This document shows, one piece after another, positions 53,001-60,182 of a stretch of 64,000 nt of DNA. A model generated the notes under the pieces. That model saw only the letters and a program-made list of their open reading frames with translations. It ran no database searches and was not told the origin of the DNA. Every line of letters starts with the position of its first letter. Positions within the stretch are counted from its first letter, which is position 1. Made by a program: the position numbers and the translations under genes. Source of the stretch: Oscillospiraceae bacterium (GTDB lineage: Bacteria; Bacillota; Clostridia; Oscillospirales; Oscillospiraceae); contig JAFWQQ010000055.1 in NCBI GenBank assembly GCA_017545165.1, positions 1-64,000 on the forward strand, given 5' to 3'.

Positions 53001-53738
53001 AGCCGCGAGGTGGGCGAGGACACTCTGTACCAGTTCAGCGTCAGCCTCCACGCCAAGCAGATGAACGACGTGGTGACCCTGCAGGTCTTTGACGGCCAGG
53101 GCAATCCCGCGGCCCTGTACCGGCACTCCAACAACGAGGATCTGACCGAGAGCGGTTACAGCTACTCCGTGCAGGATTACATTCAGAAGACCCGGGAGAC
53201 CAGCACGGACGAGAAGCTGATCGCCCTGGTGAACGCCATGGCCGACTATGGCATCCTGGCCCAGCGCCACTTCGGCTATAACACCGAGGGCCTGCCGGAG
53301 GTGCAGGGCGACCTGGACAGCGTGACTGCGGAGACGGTGGAAAGCTTCCGATCCGTGGTGACCGAGGGCGCGGCCACAGGCCTGAGCTACAAGGGCGGCA
53401 GCCTGGCGCTGCAGTCCGCCACGGCGATCCGCCTGTACTTCAGCCTGGACGAGGGCGAGATCGGCGACTACACCTTCAAGCAGGGCACCAGGAAGGTGAC
53501 GCCGAAGGAGACGGAGGACGGCTGGATGGTCGAGATCCCGAACATCGCGGCCAAGGATCTGGACAAGACCTACACGGTGAAGGTGACGAGCAGCGCCGGC
53601 ACCGTGGTGACGGTACAGTACAGCGCCCTGAGCTATGCCTACGGCGTGCTGAGCGGCGACAGCAAGGCGGAAACCCTGATCGACCTGGTGAAGGGCATCG
53701 TGCTCTACAACCAGGCGGCCAACGCTTACTTCGGCTGA
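50097..53738 (+). CDS. Large secreted multidomain surface protein
   Basis: A 1213-residue protein with a signal peptide (1-27, TLSLILALTMIVSLFAGLTV, cut near ASA-DD). Two cysteine-rich modules at about 197-285 and 441-505 share the pattern HxHDW...C...G.........C..C......I.......H.D.D.DG.C..CG, probably metal- or disulfide-stabilised. Between and after them are beta-rich repeats (GDRVVIFSPYASLALS and GDRLILVTGAFGKALTG are paired units) and immunoglobulin-like stretches. The C-terminal third (from about 920) has CSVSLKGNIALNFYVIP, a domain met in huge clostridial surface proteins. No sortase or SLH anchor. A 45-aa gene follows 14 bases later. Binding or adhesion is likely; no enzyme motif was found. 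Confidence 0.82.
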   Translation: MKKTLSLILALTMIVSLFAGLTVTASADDDGFVITTASAVWELIGGAEAIDSAAGVGPVVITMTNSEETYALTNDHGTGTAPSAKEVTVSNGVLSADDDDSNMIWYLEALEDGGYVLYADEAKSTWLYCTNTNNGVRVGTNENNSFSIVSDYLKNDTTGRYVGVYNSADWRCYTSINNNIKEQTLQFWKRSADAPVHEHDWSGWTPNDDGTHSRTCQAADCPIGTQTEGCSFEDSVATEPSCVDEGELLHTCTVCGYMCSEAIPATGQHADEDGDGFCDVCGQEMPEIVVYTLGTELHEGDRVVIFSPYASLALSTTASGRSLKGVAASISGEELTVMSDDEETAVMTVEYDDATNFRLKLDNGEYLTSPATGDGLSFAAEASDYTLWNLSLANENGKTVFITNANAKYNGNYQRLEYYGAFTAYGYRTAAPYQFQLYILANPDAHVHDWDEGTVTAEPSCTAKGVRTFACSGCDETYTEEIPMVPHADQDEDGSCDSCGGTIYHEAEGLNDGDRLILVTGAFGKALTGTASGNYMASADVNAQGGVTVPVGDDNVWTVKTAEGGFYLVNSEGQYLCENSSNKLALGDENSVNILWTEVVPGEGFSVDGAFLRNAGTQRFVEFSPSYNNYQTYSDPTADYETWYAFSFYTLPAEPLPEASFTLSPTEINLEGFDENGDLLLPFTAETLVLGTFVNILGQTEVATDLEVKFYAGTLSKGDDSIAFQIYQGDLGEHWGNGDDYGIGFSEQSREGSILFYIDPVVLESAAAGTYTGTMRYTSDWINNHAAVSLDGPGPSGEIALTLVVPEKETIADGYYLLVAHGDDDWVIGSVDPANKFEPNGNAQDEWLLSTTLAVEDQIKVVRVENNAITGWWPNGEHTQYHVDQAHSGNVTIYFKTNYVDAWREFGGYFYIGSLLKPDNFADVYGCSVSLKGNIALNFYVIPSEQLLADDDAYVTLGDKQIKFSEAGSREVGEDTLYQFSVSLHAKQMNDVVTLQVFDGQGNPAALYRHSNNEDLTESGYSYSVQDYIQKTRETSTDEKLIALVNAMADYGILAQRHFGYNTEGLPEVQGDLDSVTAETVESFRSVVTEGAATGLSYKGGSLALQSATAIRLYFSLDEGEIGDYTFKQGTRKVTPKETEDGWMVEIPNIAAKDLDKTYTVKVTSSAGTVVTVQYSALSYAYGVLSGDSKAETLIDLVKGIVLYNQAANAYFG

Positions 53739-53752
53739 GAGGAGGGAAAGGC

Positions 53753-53890
53753 ATGCGGTACACAAGACCTGAGCTGGAATGGATCCGCTTCGAGAACGGA
53801 GACATCCTGACGGAGAGCAGCGAGCTGCCCATCATCCCGTCGGAGCTGGGCGACGAGACAGAGAGCCTGACGCCCGGCGGCGACTTCTGA
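53753..53890 (+). CDS. 45-aa companion peptide, D-I-L-T-E-S type
   Basis: Reads MRYTRPELEWIRFENG, then DILTESSELPIIPSELG and DETESLTPGGDF. ATG 53753 has GGAGGG seven bases upstream and lies 14 bases after the large secreted protein gene. The pattern (M.Y..PELE.I.F...D.IT.S followed by an acidic Ser/Gly/Pro tail) resembles tiny genes that I recall beside giant surface proteins in Clostridia. It has no signal peptide and no cysteine. It could be a peptide precursor, a chaperone for secretion, or a C-terminal domain cut off from a larger protein. Function unknown. Confidence 0.75.
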   Translation: MRYTRPELEWIRFENGDILTESSELPIIPSELGDETESLTPGGDF

Positions 53891-53927
53891 GGCGGAAGAG
53901 CCCAAAAGCATAGAAACAGAAAAGAAA

Positions 53928-53970
53928 CCATTGAGCCCCGTTTCGGCTAGTCCGAAACGGGGCTCAATGG
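53928..53970. terminator. 19-bp perfect hairpin, probable terminator
   Basis: CCATTGAGCCCCGTTTCGG (53928-53946) and its exact complement at 53952-53970 around CTAGT. No T-run follows on the plus strand. Confidence 0.75.
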
Positions 53971-53989
53971 ATAGAAATATGGACAAAGC

Positions 53990-54720
53990 ATTTTTTCGTG
54001 AAGCCTGCGGTCAATGAACTCTGCGCGGCGATCCGCGCAAGGTCCCGCCCGCGCCGTAGGGGCGACCTTTGGTCGCCCGCCGCCATGCGCCGACGTTCCG
54101 TCCCCGTCGTAGGGGAGGGGCTTGCCCCTCCCGCGATTCGCACCGACCTCCCGTCCCCCGCCCGCAGCGCTTGGCATCGCACTGCGTCTTGCTTCCCCCA
54201 CCGGGGGAAGTCCCCAGTGCGCACACTGGGGAATAGGGGGCGGACCCCTTCCGTCACCCGGCTTGCGTGAGACGCCGGGCGACACCTCCCCCGAAGGGGG
54301 AGGCAGATAACGCCCCGTTCCGCGCCCGCCGATGCGCCGAGGCCTCGTTTCTTGCCGTAGGGGTCGACGCCCTCGGCGACCCGCCGCGCCTATCTTGCGA
54401 CGGCACAAAAAAGGCGGATCCGCATCCCGCAGAATATGGATTCGCCCTTTGTTATTCAGAAAACAGCGCTGTCCCGCCGGGCCATCCAGGGGGTCGGCCC
54501 CTACAAGCGCCTCTTCCCCCCCGCGCCCGTAGGGGCGCTTCAAGAAGCGCCCGCCGTCTCGCGCCGACGTTCCATCCAGCGCCCGTAGCGCCGAGCATCG
54601 CTCGGCGATCCTACGTTCTGCCGCTTCGTTCGGTTTTCGCCGAGCGATGCTCGGCGCTACGGAGATAAGATCCTTCGACTCGCTTCGCTCGCTCAGGATG
54701 ACAGGGGAGAGGCGCGCAGG
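53990..54720. repeat. Repeat cluster, mostly inverted orientation
   Basis: No gene seen in 53891-54753. Family 1 units, here mostly as CCGTAGGGGxxx, are at about 54054-54083, 54108-54136, 54356-54388, 54528-54556, 54584-54612 and 54639-54662. A family 2 unit with stem TCACCCGGC/GCCGGGCGA is at about 54255-54305, and an AGATCCTTCGACTCGCTTCG repeat at about 54665-54710. Confidence 0.87.
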
Positions 54721-54753
54721 ATGACAGGCTCAAGTGCTCAAATTCTGTCTGCC

Positions 54754-55662
54754 TTATTTCGTCTCCTCCCGCTCGGGGGAGCAGCGCTGGACGCCGTAAA
54801 TGCCCAGCAGGATCAGCAGGCAGCAGAGCCCGCCCAGGAGGGAAAAGGGCTCGTGCAGGAAGACCGCTCCGGCGAAGACGGAGACGGCGGTGGTGAGGTT
54901 GGCAAAGACAGTCTCCCGGGCCACGCTCAGATGGGTGATGGCGTAGGCCGACAGGAAGTAGCTTACAATGGAGCAGCACAGGGCCAGAAACAGCAGAGAG
55001 AGCACATAGCCCGGCGTCTCCAGGGGACGCAGGTAGGCGCCCGGGTCGCCGCGGCAGCTCAGCAGGGCCAGGGCGGTGAAGACGGCGGCGCCCACGCCCA
55101 TCATGAAATAGGTGCGCTCAAAGGGACTGAAGCGCCCCGAGATGCCCCGGCTCAGCAGGGTATAGGCCACGGCGGAGAACACCGCCACCAGCAGCCCGAG
55201 AACGCCGATCCAGTCCAGGGCGCCGGAGCTTTTGGACAGGAGCCCCACGCCGATGACGCCGCCCACGGACAGCTGGCTGAACAGCAGTTGCCCGGCGCTG
55301 GGCTTTTCCTTCAGGATCGGGGCGGCGGCCAGAGTGGACACGATGGGGATCATGGCGATCATGACCCCGGAGAAGATGGTGTTGGAGTGCAGCAGCCCGT
55401 ACTGCTCACCGAAGAAATAGACCACCGGCTCCGCCAGGCCCAGGGCCAGCAGCGGCAGCACCCGTTTGCCCCGCAGCCGCAGCGAGCCCAGGGGCGTGAG
55501 CAGCAGCAGGTTCATGCCCAGAAAGGCCAGCAGGAAGCGGTGGCTCAGCAGCACCAGAACCGGGGCGGCGTCCAGCGCCCTCCGGGAGGCCAGGAAGCTG
55601 AAGCCCCAGAACACATGGCAGACCGTGGCCGCCAGGAAGATCTTCACTTGTTTGCTTTTCAT
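54754..55662 (-). CDS. EamA/DMT-family transporter
   Basis: A 302-residue membrane protein with ten helices in two EamA halves (first half FLAATVCHVFWGFSFLASRRAL; second half LDWIGVLGLLVAVFSAVAYTLLSRGI). Small Gly/Ala/Ser motifs match drug/metabolite exporters, which export amino acids or metabolites. ATG 55662 has GGAGG nine bases upstream; longer frames run into the divergent regulator. Divergent from a LysR gene, whose product likely controls it. Confidence 0.88.
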   Translation of the reverse strand: MKSKQVKIFLAATVCHVFWGFSFLASRRALDAAPVLVLLSHRFLLAFLGMNLLLLTPLGSLRLRGKRVLPLLALGLAEPVVYFFGEQYGLLHSNTIFSGVMIAMIPIVSTLAAAPILKEKPSAGQLLFSQLSVGGVIGVGLLSKSSGALDWIGVLGLLVAVFSAVAYTLLSRGISGRFSPFERTYFMMGVGAAVFTALALLSCRGDPGAYLRPLETPGYVLSLLFLALCCSIVSYFLSAYAITHLSVARETVFANLTTAVSVFAGAVFLHEPFSLLGGLCCLLILLGIYGVQRCSPEREETK

Positions 55663-55720
55663 GGGGCCAGAGCCTCCTTTCCGCGCGTTTGGCCCATGAT
55701 AGCACGCACCGCCCGCTTTT

Positions 55721-55757
55721 GCAAGCGCTTGCCTTTCGCCGCGCTTTCGTGTAGAAT
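55721..55757 (+). promoter_or_regulatory. Palindrome and promoter between eamA and lysR
   Basis: GCAAGCGCTTGC (55721-55732) is a perfect 12-bp palindrome. It overlaps TTGCCT (55729-55734), the -35 of a promoter whose -10 is TAGAAT (55752-55757, 17-base spacer). Binding there would repress lysR and could activate the divergent exporter. Confidence 0.6.
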
Positions 55758-55776
55758 ACAGGCGGGGGTGAGAGCA

Positions 55777-56685
55777 ATGACCCTTTTGCAGATGCGCTAT
55801 ATCCTGGAGATCGACCGCTGCGGCTCCATCAACAAGGCCGCCCAGCGGCTGTTCCTGTCCCAGTCGGCCCTGTCCAGCGCCATCGTGGAGGTGGAGCAGG
55901 AGCTGGGGATCACGGTGTTCCACCGGTCCAACCGGGGCGTCAGCCTGACGGAGGAGGGCCGCTCCCTGGTGGGGCAGATCGCGCCCATCGTGGAGCAGAG
56001 CCGCAAGCTCAGCCGTTATTACACCTCCCGCCGGGCGGGGGACTGGGTGCAGCTGTCCGTTGCGTCCCAGCGCTATCCCTTCTGCGCCAAGGCCTTTGTG
56101 GAGCTGCTGCGGGAGCTGCCGGAGAGCCCCATGCAGCTGAGTCTCAAGGAGCTGGACATGGCGGACGTGATCCGGGAGGTGGCCCTGGGGGAGAGTGAGC
56201 TGGGGGTCCTGTTCATCTCGGATCTCACTGAGCACGCGGTGCTCCGGACCCTGGAGGAAAAGCAGCTGGACTTTGAGCCCCTGGTGACCCTGAAGCCCCA
56301 TGTGTTCCTGCGCCGGGGCCATCCCCTGGCCGGGGAGCGCTCCGTGAGCCTGGAGCAGCTGCGGCCCTACCCCCATATCGTGTTTACCCGCTCCGAGGGG
56401 GACCTGAACTTTGCCGAGGAGGCGGTGGCGGGCTCCGGCGTGGACTTTCCCCGGATGGTCTGCGTCAGCGACCGGGCCACCATCTACAACATCATGGCCC
56501 ACACGGACTGCGTGTCCACCGGCAGCGGCGTGCTGCCGCCGGGCTATGCCGACGCGGGCCTCACCGCCATCCCCCTGGCCGGGCAGCGGGACATGCGCCT
56601 GGGCTATATTCACCGGCGGGAGCCGCTGAACCGGCTGCAGGCGCGCTTTGTGGAGCTGCTGAAAGAGATCACAGCCGATATGTAA
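55777..56685 (+). CDS. LysR-family transcriptional regulator
   Basis: A 302-residue LysR regulator. The N-terminal winged helix is MTLLQMRYILEIDRCGSINKAAQRLFLSQSALSSAIVEVEQELGITVF, split here at the landmark residues of the family (FxxSQxxLSxxI.xLE..LG). Then a linker helix and the co-inducer domain (about 90-295). ATG 55777 with GGGGGTGAG upstream. Divergent from the EamA exporter gene, the common arrangement for amino-acid or drug export control. Ligand unknown. Confidence 0.9.
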   Translation: MTLLQMRYILEIDRCGSINKAAQRLFLSQSALSSAIVEVEQELGITVFHRSNRGVSLTEEGRSLVGQIAPIVEQSRKLSRYYTSRRAGDWVQLSVASQRYPFCAKAFVELLRELPESPMQLSLKELDMADVIREVALGESELGVLFISDLTEHAVLRTLEEKQLDFEPLVTLKPHVFLRRGHPLAGERSVSLEQLRPYPHIVFTRSEGDLNFAEEAVAGSGVDFPRMVCVSDRATIYNIMAHTDCVSTGSGVLPPGYADAGLTAIPLAGQRDMRLGYIHRREPLNRLQARFVELLKEITADM

Positions 56686-56690
56686 AAACC

Positions 56691-56713
56691 GAGGCGGGCC
56701 GCCGGCCCGCCTC
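56691..56713 (+). terminator. lysR terminator hairpin, copy 1
   Basis: GAGGCGGGCC-gcc-GGCCCGCCTC, with its T-run replaced by the TCAAGCTG end of the nested element. Confidence 0.85.
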
Positions 56714-56875
56714 TCAAGCTGTCGACAAAGTGTCGACAGCTTGAGAGGCAAAAATGGAAACTTCCGAAAAAGTTTCCATTTTTGCATGATTGAACGTGAA
56801 GGGGGGCATACCCTCCCCCCTTCACAATCCCCCCATGCGTGTCGACACGCTGTCTTGGGGCTTTGTCTACACATT
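56714..56875 (+). mobile_element. Terminator-nested three-hairpin element, copy B
   Basis: 162 bp. TCAAGCTGTCGACA-aag-TGTCGACAGCTTGA, then GCAAAAATGGAAACTT with AAGTTTCCATTTTTGC, then GTGAAGGGGGG with CCCCCCTTCAC. It continues with AATCCCCCCATGCGT to a less conserved end (GGCTTTGTCTACA). It is a close match to the reverse complement of 33728-33887 over at least 125 bp. Confidence 0.8.
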
Positions 56876-56906
56876 GAGGCGGGTCGCCGGCCCGCCTCGA
56901 TTTTTT
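56876..56906 (+). terminator. lysR terminator hairpin, copy 2
   Basis: GAGGCGGGTC-gcc-GGCCCGCCTC then GATTTTTT. One C-to-T change relative to copy 1 keeps pairing as G-U. Confidence 0.88.
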
Positions 56907-56911
56907 ATCTA

Positions 56912-56966
56912 AAAACTACGAACTAAAAACTACGAACTACGAACTACGAACTACGAACTACGAACT
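56912..56966. repeat. ACTACGAA octamer tandem repeat
   Basis: Six to seven units of ACTACGAA/ACTAAAAA, running into the methionine lyase stop. Same words at 60050-60088, and complementary TTCGTAGT at 3256-3280. Confidence 0.88.
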
Positions 56967-56969
56967 GCC

Positions 56970-58163
56970 TCACAGCTCCGCCATGGCCTGCTCCAGGTCG
57001 GCGATCAGGTCCTCCGCATTCTCCAGACCGGCGGACAGGCGGATCAGACCCGGGGCGATGCCGGCTTCCTTAAGCTCCTCCTCGCTGTAGGTGGAGTGGG
57101 TCATGGAGGCGGGATGCTCGATCAGGCTCTCCGCATCGCCCAGGGAGACGGCCACGGTGATGAGCCGCAGAGCGTTCACCAGCTTCATGCCCGCTGCCTT
57201 GCCGCCCCGGACCTCAAAGCTCAGCATGCCGCCGAAATCCTTCATCTGCCGGGCGGCCACGTCGTGCCCCTTGTGGGTGGCGAGGCCGGGGTAGTTCACC
57301 TTCTCCACCGCCGGATGGGCGGCCAGGAAGGCGGCGATCTTCCCGGCGTTCTCGCAGTGCCGGGCCATGCGCAGCTCCAGGGTCTTGAGACCCCGCAGCA
57401 GCAGCCAGGCGGCGAAGGGATCCATCACCGCGCCGGTCATGTCCTTCAGACCGAAGAGGCGCACCTGGCTGATAAAGTCCGCCTTGCCCACCACGAAGCC
57501 CGCGACCACGTCCCCGTGGCCGTTGAGGTACTTGGTGGCGGAGTGCACCACCACGTCCGCCCCCAGGGACAGGGGGTTCTGCAGGGCGGGGGAGGCAAAG
57601 GTGTTGTCGCAGATCACCTTGATGGCCGGGTTGAAGCCGTGGGCTTCCCGGGCCACGGCGGCGATGTCCGTGATCTTCAGAGTGGGATTGGCCGGGGTTT
57701 CCAGATACACGGCCACGGTGTTCTCCTTCAGATGGGCGCGCAGGGCGTCCAGATCCGAGGTGTCGATGAAGTCCACCTCCACGCCGTAGCGGGTGATGCC
57801 GTGGTTCAGCAGAGCGAAGGTGCAGCCGTAGAGGGTCCCGTCGGCAATGATGTGCTTGCCGGCCCCGGCAACGGTCCAGAGGGTGGAGGAGATGGCGCCC
57901 ATGCCGGAGGCGGTGGCCAGGCAGGCTTCGCCCCCCTCCAGGGCGGCGATCTTGTTCTCCAGCACCGTGGTGGTGGGGTTGCCCAGACGGGTATAGATAT
58001 AGCCGTTCTCCGCCCCGGCAAAGCGGCGCCCGCCCTGCTCGCAGCTGTCAAACACAAAGGTGGAGGACTGATAAATGGGGGTGGAAAGCGCGCCGTACTG
58101 CGCGTCCTTCACGTTCCCCGCGTGGATCGCCTTGGTTCCGAATCCGCAAGTGTCGTGCTTCAT
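56970..58163 (-). CDS. megL: Methionine gamma-lyase
   Basis: A 397-residue PLP enzyme that splits methionine into methanethiol, 2-oxobutyrate and ammonia. Cys/Met metabolism features are YTRLGNPTTTVLENKIAALEGGE, the PLP lysine in VVHSATKYLNGHGDVV, and HPASMTHSTYSEEE. Within the family, GMGAISSTLWTVAGAGKHII and ADGTLYGCTFALLNHGI carry the cysteine next to Tyr that marks methionine gamma-lyases rather than cystathionine enzymes. Start ATG 58163, GGAGG-like site in the leader. Monocistronic; no S-box or T-box was seen upstream. Likely gives energy from methionine and releases methanethiol. Confidence 0.88.
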   Translation of the reverse strand: MKHDTCGFGTKAIHAGNVKDAQYGALSTPIYQSSTFVFDSCEQGGRRFAGAENGYIYTRLGNPTTTVLENKIAALEGGEACLATASGMGAISSTLWTVAGAGKHIIADGTLYGCTFALLNHGITRYGVEVDFIDTSDLDALRAHLKENTVAVYLETPANPTLKITDIAAVAREAHGFNPAIKVICDNTFASPALQNPLSLGADVVVHSATKYLNGHGDVVAGFVVGKADFISQVRLFGLKDMTGAVMDPFAAWLLLRGLKTLELRMARHCENAGKIAAFLAAHPAVEKVNYPGLATHKGHDVAARQMKDFGGMLSFEVRGGKAAGMKLVNALRLITVAVSLGDAESLIEHPASMTHSTYSEEELKEAGIAPGLIRLSAGLENAEDLIADLEQAMAEL

Positions 58164-58315
58164 GACTGCCCCTCCTGCATTCTATTTTTATTCATTCTAG
58201 CCAAAATGTGCGGAAAATACTCCCTCTATAATCTAACATAATCCACAAGCGGCGGGTAGCTTGCAAATTCCATGGCCTGCTATCGATTTTTCTTATAACT
58301 GAGGCGGAGCCCCGC

Positions 58316-58345
58316 TTGCACAGGGGACCGGAACTGTGGTAAAGT
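58316..58345 (+). promoter_or_regulatory. Promoter of the CARF nuclease gene
   Basis: TTGCAC (58316-58321), 18-base spacer, TAAAGT (58340-58345). Confidence 0.55.
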
Positions 58346-58373
58346 GAAGAAAAAACGGGAAGAGGGATGAAGC

Positions 58374-59549
58374 ATGCAGACTCTGATCGAGCTATACGAT
58401 GAGCGGCCCCTGGAAAACGTGCTGGGCGTGGAAATGTTCCGCCCGGAGAGGGCGGTCTTCATCTGCCCGGAGAATGTGGCCGGGGACAAGCGCATCCAGC
58501 GCCAGCTGCGGGACTACTTCAGCCATCGGGGCATCGCGGTGGAGCTGTCCTTCTCCGGAGCCAATATCTACGACGCCCAGTCCATCCTGAATCTGCTGCG
58601 CCGCACGGTGGAGCGCTGGCCGGACTGCGCCGTGGATATCACCGGCGGCACCGACGCGGTGCTCTTCGCCGCCGGGCTTCTCAGCGCCGAGCGGGAGGTG
58701 CCGGTGTTTACCTACAGCCGCAAGCGGAACCGGTTCTATAATATCCGGGGCGCCTCCTTTGCGGCGGATCTGCCCTGCGACGTGCGCTTCAGCGTGGAGG
58801 ACTGCTTCCGCATGGCCGGCGGCTCCATGCGCCCCGGCCGGGTGGACAACGGCATCCTGAACCGGTACATGGACGATTACGAGCCCTTCTTCCGCGTCTA
58901 TATGAAGCACCGGCGGGACTGGATCCGGATCGTCACCTTTGTCCAGCGCGTCTCCCAGACCGCGCCGGAGGCGCCCATCCCCCTGGAGGTCGAGGGGCCT
59001 TATGTGGTGAAAGGGGAGCGGGCTGCCCGGATCCCCGCCCCGGAGGAGGCGCTCCGGGATCTGGTGGAGATCGGCTTTCTCCGGGATCTGCAGATCGTGC
59101 CGGAGCAGAGCGTGTCCTTCGTCTTCCGGGACCGGCAGATCCGCGCCTGGCTGCGGGACGTGGGCAGCGTGCTGGAGCTCTATGTCTACAAAGCCTGCCT
59201 GGACACGGGGAAGTTTGACGATGTGCGCACCAGCGCCGTGGTGGACTGGGAGGAGGACAGGCGGGACAACGCCGTGTCCAACGAGCTGGACGTGATGTGT
59301 ACCCGGGGTGTGACGCCGGTGTTCATCAGCTGCAAGACCTGCGACGTGAAGACCGAAGCCCTCAATGAGCTGGCCGTGCTGCGGGACCGCTTCGGCGGCC
59401 AGATCGCCAAGGCCGCCATCGTCACCGCCGAGCGGGGCCGCACCGTCATGCGCAACCGGGCCTCTGAGCTGAACATCCGGGTCATCGACCTGAACGACCT
59501 GCTGGCAGGTCGGCTCCGGGAGCGGCTGGAGAGTATGATGAGGACGTAG
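58374..59549 (+). CDS. Card1/Can2-like CARF nuclease (DUF1887)
   Basis: A 391-residue protein. The N-terminal half (1-135) is a CARF-like Rossmann domain with AVFICPEN and VDITGGTDAVLFAAGLL (DITGGT at 88-93), the cyclic-oligoadenylate pocket motif. A central winged-helix-like part (about 170-265) follows. The C-terminal PD-(D/E)xK nuclease has NELDVMCTRGVTPVFISCKT with Glu304, Asp306 and Lys321; the position two before the Lys is Ser instead of Glu. In CRISPR type III, Card1/Can2 are switched on by cyclic tetra-adenylate to cut DNA/RNA. There is no CRISPR array or cas gene in the window. Flanked by megL and sbcDC. ATG 58374. It could be a stand-alone defence or stress nuclease. Confidence 0.82.
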   Translation: MQTLIELYDERPLENVLGVEMFRPERAVFICPENVAGDKRIQRQLRDYFSHRGIAVELSFSGANIYDAQSILNLLRRTVERWPDCAVDITGGTDAVLFAAGLLSAEREVPVFTYSRKRNRFYNIRGASFAADLPCDVRFSVEDCFRMAGGSMRPGRVDNGILNRYMDDYEPFFRVYMKHRRDWIRIVTFVQRVSQTAPEAPIPLEVEGPYVVKGERAARIPAPEEALRDLVEIGFLRDLQIVPEQSVSFVFRDRQIRAWLRDVGSVLELYVYKACLDTGKFDDVRTSAVVDWEEDRRDNAVSNELDVMCTRGVTPVFISCKTCDVKTEALNELAVLRDRFGGQIAKAAIVTAERGRTVMRNRASELNIRVIDLNDLLAGRLRERLESMMRT

Positions 59550-59555
59550 AAAAAG

Positions 59556-60088
59556 AGTGAACAGTGAATAATGAATAATGAATAATGAATAATTATGGTA
59601 TCCCCTTCGGGGATGATTGAAAAAGGCTTCGCCGTTACGGGCGATGCGCATTGGCGTCTCCCGTAGCGCCGAGCAATGCTCGGCGTCGTCTTGCGTGGGG
59701 TTCGCCGAGCAATGCTCGGCGCCACGGGGACCTTGTCCCATGATACAAAACGCCGCAGGATACGCAAGGCTAAGGGAGAGCGGAGGGGAGGGAGAAGGCC
59801 GCGATCAAAGGTCGGGCTCTTGTCCATCGCGCTCCCTCATCTGTCGTCTGCCTCGCGTGAGATCGGCAGACGCCACCTGTCCGCCTTGCGGTGCCCGAAA
59901 AACCGTTCGGGCTTCGCTGTTCCTCCGTTTTTTCGACCGCTGCGGAAATTGCGCCCTCGCTTCTTCTGCCACCGGCAGCGCGAGGCCGCAATCCCCCCGC
60001 TGGGGGAAGGACCCGCTGGGCGGCCCGCCGTCTCCATCCGTTTACTACGGACTACGAACTACGAACTACGAACTACGAACTACTCACT
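59556..60088. repeat. Repeat-filled gap before sbcD
   Basis: No gene seen in 59550-60182. It holds an AATGAAT tandem (59556-59592), an inverted family 3 unit (59589-59623), two GCCGAGCAATGCTCGGC hairpins (59661-59688, 59704-59728), a diverged relative of the 251-bp repeat (about 59835-60010) and an ACTACGAA tandem (about 60045-60088). Confidence 0.85.
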
Positions 60089-60182
60089 AGCAACTAACAG
60101 CATCTTTACACTTTTCCCTTTTCCCTGTTCGCCGGTTTGTGGTATACTGATGTCGAAAAACAACGCGCAAAGGGGAGAGTCC

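Noticed and set aside
58164..58373. SAM riboswitch before megL
   Set aside because: Only about 30 AT-rich bases separate the start codon from the repeat-free gap; no S-box core motifs were seen on the minus strand.
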